From: Abditibacteriaceae bacterium
GTDB taxonomy: Bacteria; Armatimonadota; Abditibacteriia; Abditibacteriales; Abditibacteriaceae
Assembly (NCBI GenBank): GCA_019239895.1
Contig: JAFAZH010000039.1
Location: 45,766 to 109,765 of the forward strand
Reading direction: 5' to 3'
DNA: 64,000 nt
How positions within the stretch are numbered: the stretch's first letter is position 1; each line of letters starts with the position of its first letter. A program made the position numbers and the translations under genes. Of this stretch, positions 61,823 through 64,000 are shown one piece after another. The notes under the pieces were generated by a model that did not search any database, was not told the DNA's origin, and saw only the letters and a program-made list of their open reading frames with translations.

Positions 61823-62056
61823 ATGAGCAAAATGCTTGACTTGAGGGCTAGAATCACAGTTAATCCAAACCAGTGCGGAGGGCGTCCGTGTATTCGGGGG
61901 ATGCGTATTCGTGTGGTGGATGTGTTGGACTTATTTGCGGCAAGTTTAAGTGCAGAGCAAATTTTAGAAGAAATGCCCGACTTGGAAAAGCAAGACTTGC
62001 AGGCGGCTCTTCAATACGCCGCTCGTAAGCTTGATTATCCAGTATTAGCTGCATGA
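61823..62056 (+). CDS. DUF433 antitoxin-like protein
   Basis: The protein has 77 residues from ATG 61823; ATG 61784 and 61832 are alternatives. The signature RITVNPNQCGGRPCIRGMRIRVVDVLD and the helix SAEQILEEMPDLEKQDLQAALQYA are those of the DUF433 family (VapB-like, winged-helix). These genes usually lie upstream of a DUF5615 PIN-like toxin and neutralise it. Here the stop overlaps an ATG for a broken partner (see the next entry). The chain looks intact. Confidence 0.9.
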   Translation: MSKMLDLRARITVNPNQCGGRPCIRGMRIRVVDVLDLFAASLSAEQILEEMPDLEKQDLQAALQYAARKLDYPVLAA

Positions 62057-62097
62057 TTATTCTGATTGACGAGACCCGTTCTCTCTTGGGACAATAA
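62053..62097 (+). pseudogene. Broken DUF5615 toxin start
   Basis: The ATG at 62053 overlaps the antitoxin stop by four bases (ATGA), as in complete modules. The frame reads MIILIDETRSLLGQ then stops. MIILIDE matches the first strand of DUF5615/PIN-type toxins (M.FLIDENL). The rest of the toxin is missing or unrecognisable downstream. Confidence 0.5.
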
Positions 62098-62167
62098 GAC
62101 ACAAATTCTTGGCGACTTTATTCTTTTCCTCTAACATGTACGACGCTGTGGCTGAGGTGTGACAATC

Positions 62168-62632
62168 ATGCAGTCTCCGCTTAGAGTGTGTCTGAGTCTA
62201 CTGGCACTTTTCCTCTGTAGTGTCGGAGGCATGTGTGCAACCTACTACACAACATTGTTGCTATTTCGCTTTACAGACCCAAAGACAGCCGCGCAAGGGC
62301 TGCCCTTTTTGTATGTAACTGCTTTCGGCGGCTTAATGCTGGGCTTTTTAACGGCTGCCATTTTTGTCTTTCGCACTGCGCGGTTGGCCTTGTTTGCAGG
62401 TGGCATACTAACGAGTCTATTTCTATTAGGCTTCTTTTTTGAAGGTTGCAGTGACTCCCGTTGGACGTTTGCTTTTGATAGAAATGCTCCTCTTATCGCT
62501 TGGTCTCTCTCCCTCCTATTGTATGGGGGTTTCTTTGCCAGGATAGGATTTAGGCGGCAAATGAGAAATGACGAGAATAACACCGTTATTAAGCATACTA
62601 AGAACTCAGGCAGCAACTTAGATCGAGTATGA
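62168..62632 (+). CDS. Small four-span membrane protein, unknown function
   Basis: The protein has 154 residues from ATG 62168 (GTG 62159 is also possible). Four hydrophobic segments lie at about residues 5-28, 40-62, 67-87 and 103-124, with a short basic C-terminal tail. No recognised motif is seen. It overlaps the next gene by 4 bases (ATGA), so the two are translationally coupled. A transport or anchoring role for the secreted neighbour is possible but unsupported. Confidence 0.65.
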   Translation: MQSPLRVCLSLLALFLCSVGGMCATYYTTLLLFRFTDPKTAAQGLPFLYVTAFGGLMLGFLTAAIFVFRTARLALFAGGILTSLFLLGFFFEGCSDSRWTFAFDRNAPLIAWSLSLLLYGGFFARIGFRRQMRNDENNTVIKHTKNSGSNLDRV

Positions 62633-63717
62633 ACACTCTCCAGAAAGTTAGCCTTGCCATTGGGCTATTGGTGTTCTTGTTAGGAAGTATTCAGGCTAAG
62701 GTAAACGCTACTGTTGTCTGGGAGCCTAAATCGCTACGTGTTTTTGCGGCACACACTGGGCACTTCTATCGCTATGCCCCTGCCACAATTGCTAATGGCT
62801 CAACGGAGCAATGCTGGACGTGCCAGAACGCGACTGAAGGTTTCATTAAGGATAGCGTTTATTTAACCGAGCGCCACCAGGGTCGCATTGAAGTCAATCA
62901 GCCAGCTATTACTGCGGGGGCACCGGGCGCGTGGGACAGCTATCATGTCTGCGACCCTTCGGTCATTGGTGGACGTTTTCGCTTTGCGCAACACCTTTAT
63001 CACTACGCGCTTTTCTATACCGGCAACGATGTCAATGCCAGTCGGCATAATCAGATTGGTGTCGCCTTCGCTAATCATCGGCAAGGGCCGTGGCTTAAAT
63101 GTCCCATTCCTCTAGTATTCCATGCCGATGATGGCACCTGGGGCGTCGGTCAACCTTCTGCTGTCCGTTGGGATAAGGCGGGCGGCGTTCTGCTATTTTA
63201 TACTGCTGGTGACGGGGCTGGAACGCGGCTCTTCTGTCGGCACATTCGCTTGTGGGATACCTCTTCACCCAATGCTGCTCTGCCCCATTTTGAGAGTACC
63301 CCTGACGTGCAACTCACCAATACAGGACTAACTGGTGCCAATGGGCAGCCTGATTATCTTAATAATGTGGATGTGGCGTATGCGCCAAAACAAAGACGCT
63401 TTTATGCGGTGCGAGAGCAGCATCCATATCCCAAAGATTATCCGCACTACATCGGCGTCAGCTTACAGTTAGTCAGCATAGCGGCAGATAACGTCTGGCA
63501 CGGCGGGGGTGCCTGGCGCGTGGAAGGAGAAATTGGCCCGACCCTGACAGGTCTGCCCCGCAACCATAACGCGGGGCTATTGCGAACTCTGGCGGGCACG
63601 CTACCCGACCCGCATCATATCGGCGTCATCTTCACTGGTAGTTGCGCTGGCCCCGATTGTAAAGTCGCGGAGTGGAGCTATGACTTGTGGCAGATTGAAG
63701 GCAGGTTAAAGCCTTAA
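62629..63717 (+). CDS. Secreted protein, possible beta-propeller or GH43-like
   Basis: The protein has 362 residues. A signal peptide ends near residue 27 (SIQAKVNA). Repeated blades show the pattern of short strands with Trp/Tyr and Asp: CDPSVIGGRF, YHYALFYTGND, IGVAFANHRQGPW, VGQPSAVRWDKAGGVLLFYTAGDG and GVIFTGSCAG. That resembles GH43/GH68-type five-blade propellers but no clear acid/base triad can be fixed, so enzymatic activity is uncertain. Four Cys (CWTC, CDP, CRH and others) may form disulfides. It is coupled to the upstream membrane protein. Confidence 0.6.
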   Translation: MNTLQKVSLAIGLLVFLLGSIQAKVNATVVWEPKSLRVFAAHTGHFYRYAPATIANGSTEQCWTCQNATEGFIKDSVYLTERHQGRIEVNQPAITAGAPGAWDSYHVCDPSVIGGRFRFAQHLYHYALFYTGNDVNASRHNQIGVAFANHRQGPWLKCPIPLVFHADDGTWGVGQPSAVRWDKAGGVLLFYTAGDGAGTRLFCRHIRLWDTSSPNAALPHFESTPDVQLTNTGLTGANGQPDYLNNVDVAYAPKQRRFYAVREQHPYPKDYPHYIGVSLQLVSIAADNVWHGGGAWRVEGEIGPTLTGLPRNHNAGLLRTLAGTLPDPHHIGVIFTGSCAGPDCKVAEWSYDLWQIEGRLKP

Positions 63718-63737
63718 GCTACTGATAAGTGTGCCCT

Positions 63738-63845
63738 GTCATGCTGAGCAAAGCGAAGCATCTACTCTGCGGAGCTATAGGGTAATGGGTTGAACTACGG
63801 TTCTCAGAACACTCCCACCAGATGCTTCGCTCCGCTCAGCATGAC
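63738..63845. repeat. GTCATGCTGAGC-type inverted repeat (copy 4)
   Basis: The 26-base arms begin GTCATGCTGAGC and pair with two mismatches. It is the family of 34492, 38861 and 52969, here with TGCTG in place of TTCTG. Confidence 0.8.
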
Positions 63846-63912
63846 AAACTCTTAGAACTCCTAACAAAAAGAGGCATAGAGCTTGCGCCTACGCCATAGC
63901 AAAGGAGTTCCT

Positions 63913-64000
63913 ATGGCCAAGCCTATCTTAGATGATAACTTATGGCAACTCATCGAACCTTTGCTACCTCCACCCAAACCGCGTCGCGCTCGCTTTCCCG
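63913..64000 (+). mobile_element. IS5-type transposase, N-terminal fragment (cut by window edge)
   Basis: The frame from ATG 63913 (AAAGGAG upstream) reads MAKPILDDNLWQLIEPLLPP then PKPRRARFP. That is the typical N-terminal DUF4096-like region of IS5-family transposases (DxLWxxIxPLLPP). The catalytic DDE residues lie beyond the window. The left inverted repeat is not resolved. Confidence 0.85.

Noticed and set aside
1..64000. tRNA, rRNA or known riboswitch
   Set aside because: No cloverleaf with a GTTCGA-type T-loop, no rRNA core sequence and no recognised riboswitch core was seen by eye; this is not a substitute for a covariance search.

Overview
The window is chromosomal DNA from a diderm (two-membrane) bacterium of medium GC content. 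Direct evidence for an outer membrane is a TolQ/TolR-like pair, a likely outer-membrane barrel protein and Spy/CpxP-like periplasmic proteins. Four giant secreted proteins built from beta-helix, Calx-beta and Ig-like domains with Pro/Thr linkers, long intergenic hairpin repeats and this gene mix suggest Armatimonadota or a neighbouring phylum. That placement is inference from style, not from a marker gene. No rRNA, tRNA or CRISPR array was seen.

Layout. 1-8.8 kb is housekeeping: the argS 3' end, a PfkB sugar kinase, rpe, a zinc-ribbon membrane protein, a BON-like protein, an orphan receiver domain, a GspF-like membrane protein, efp, a LEA/YtxH/BON stress-type protein and pyrF. 8.9-34.3 kb is a surface island. 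Two CSLREA/beta-helix giants lie first, then a TPR protein, a TolQ-TolR pair and a TonB/TolA-like protein that ends in a PA14 domain, then a metzincin protease with seven Ig-like repeats and an 11-repeat Calx-beta-like protein. All four giants, and nothing else noticed in the window, end in the same roughly 95-residue C-terminal domain. I read the island as a candidate surface-display or outer-membrane-energised system with its own substrates.

34.7-43.4 kb handles sugars: a BadF/NAG-kinase-type protein, a GT39/ArnT-like membrane glycosyltransferase, an aldo/keto reductase, a secreted GH38 alpha-mannosidase and a Gfo/Idh/MocA oxidoreductase. 44.2-48.9 kb is a minus-strand core: nrdR-pyrK-pyrD and parA-parB, with one perfect parS site on each side of parAB. 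49.1-57.4 kb is mixed: an unknown protein, a HEPN-like/CBS protein, topoisomerase IB, KptA, an FAD oxidoreductase, a broken Crp/Fnr gene, two related small coiled-coil proteins and acylphosphatase, all separated by MITE-like inverted repeats. 57.6-63.7 kb holds two LTXXQ-type periplasmic proteins, a thioredoxin-fold protein, a secreted enzyme combining cytochrome c, copper monooxygenase and EF-hand regions, a DUF433 antitoxin with a broken partner, and a secreted propeller-like protein. The right edge enters an IS5-type transposase.

Several families of intergenic inverted repeats recur: a CCACGGA/ACACAGA type, a GTCATTCYGAGC type, a palindrome-ended type like IS200/IS605-derived PATEs, and single long hairpins. 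Several gene starts here are placed downstream of the longest open frame because repeats, terminators or missing signal peptides rule out the longer version.
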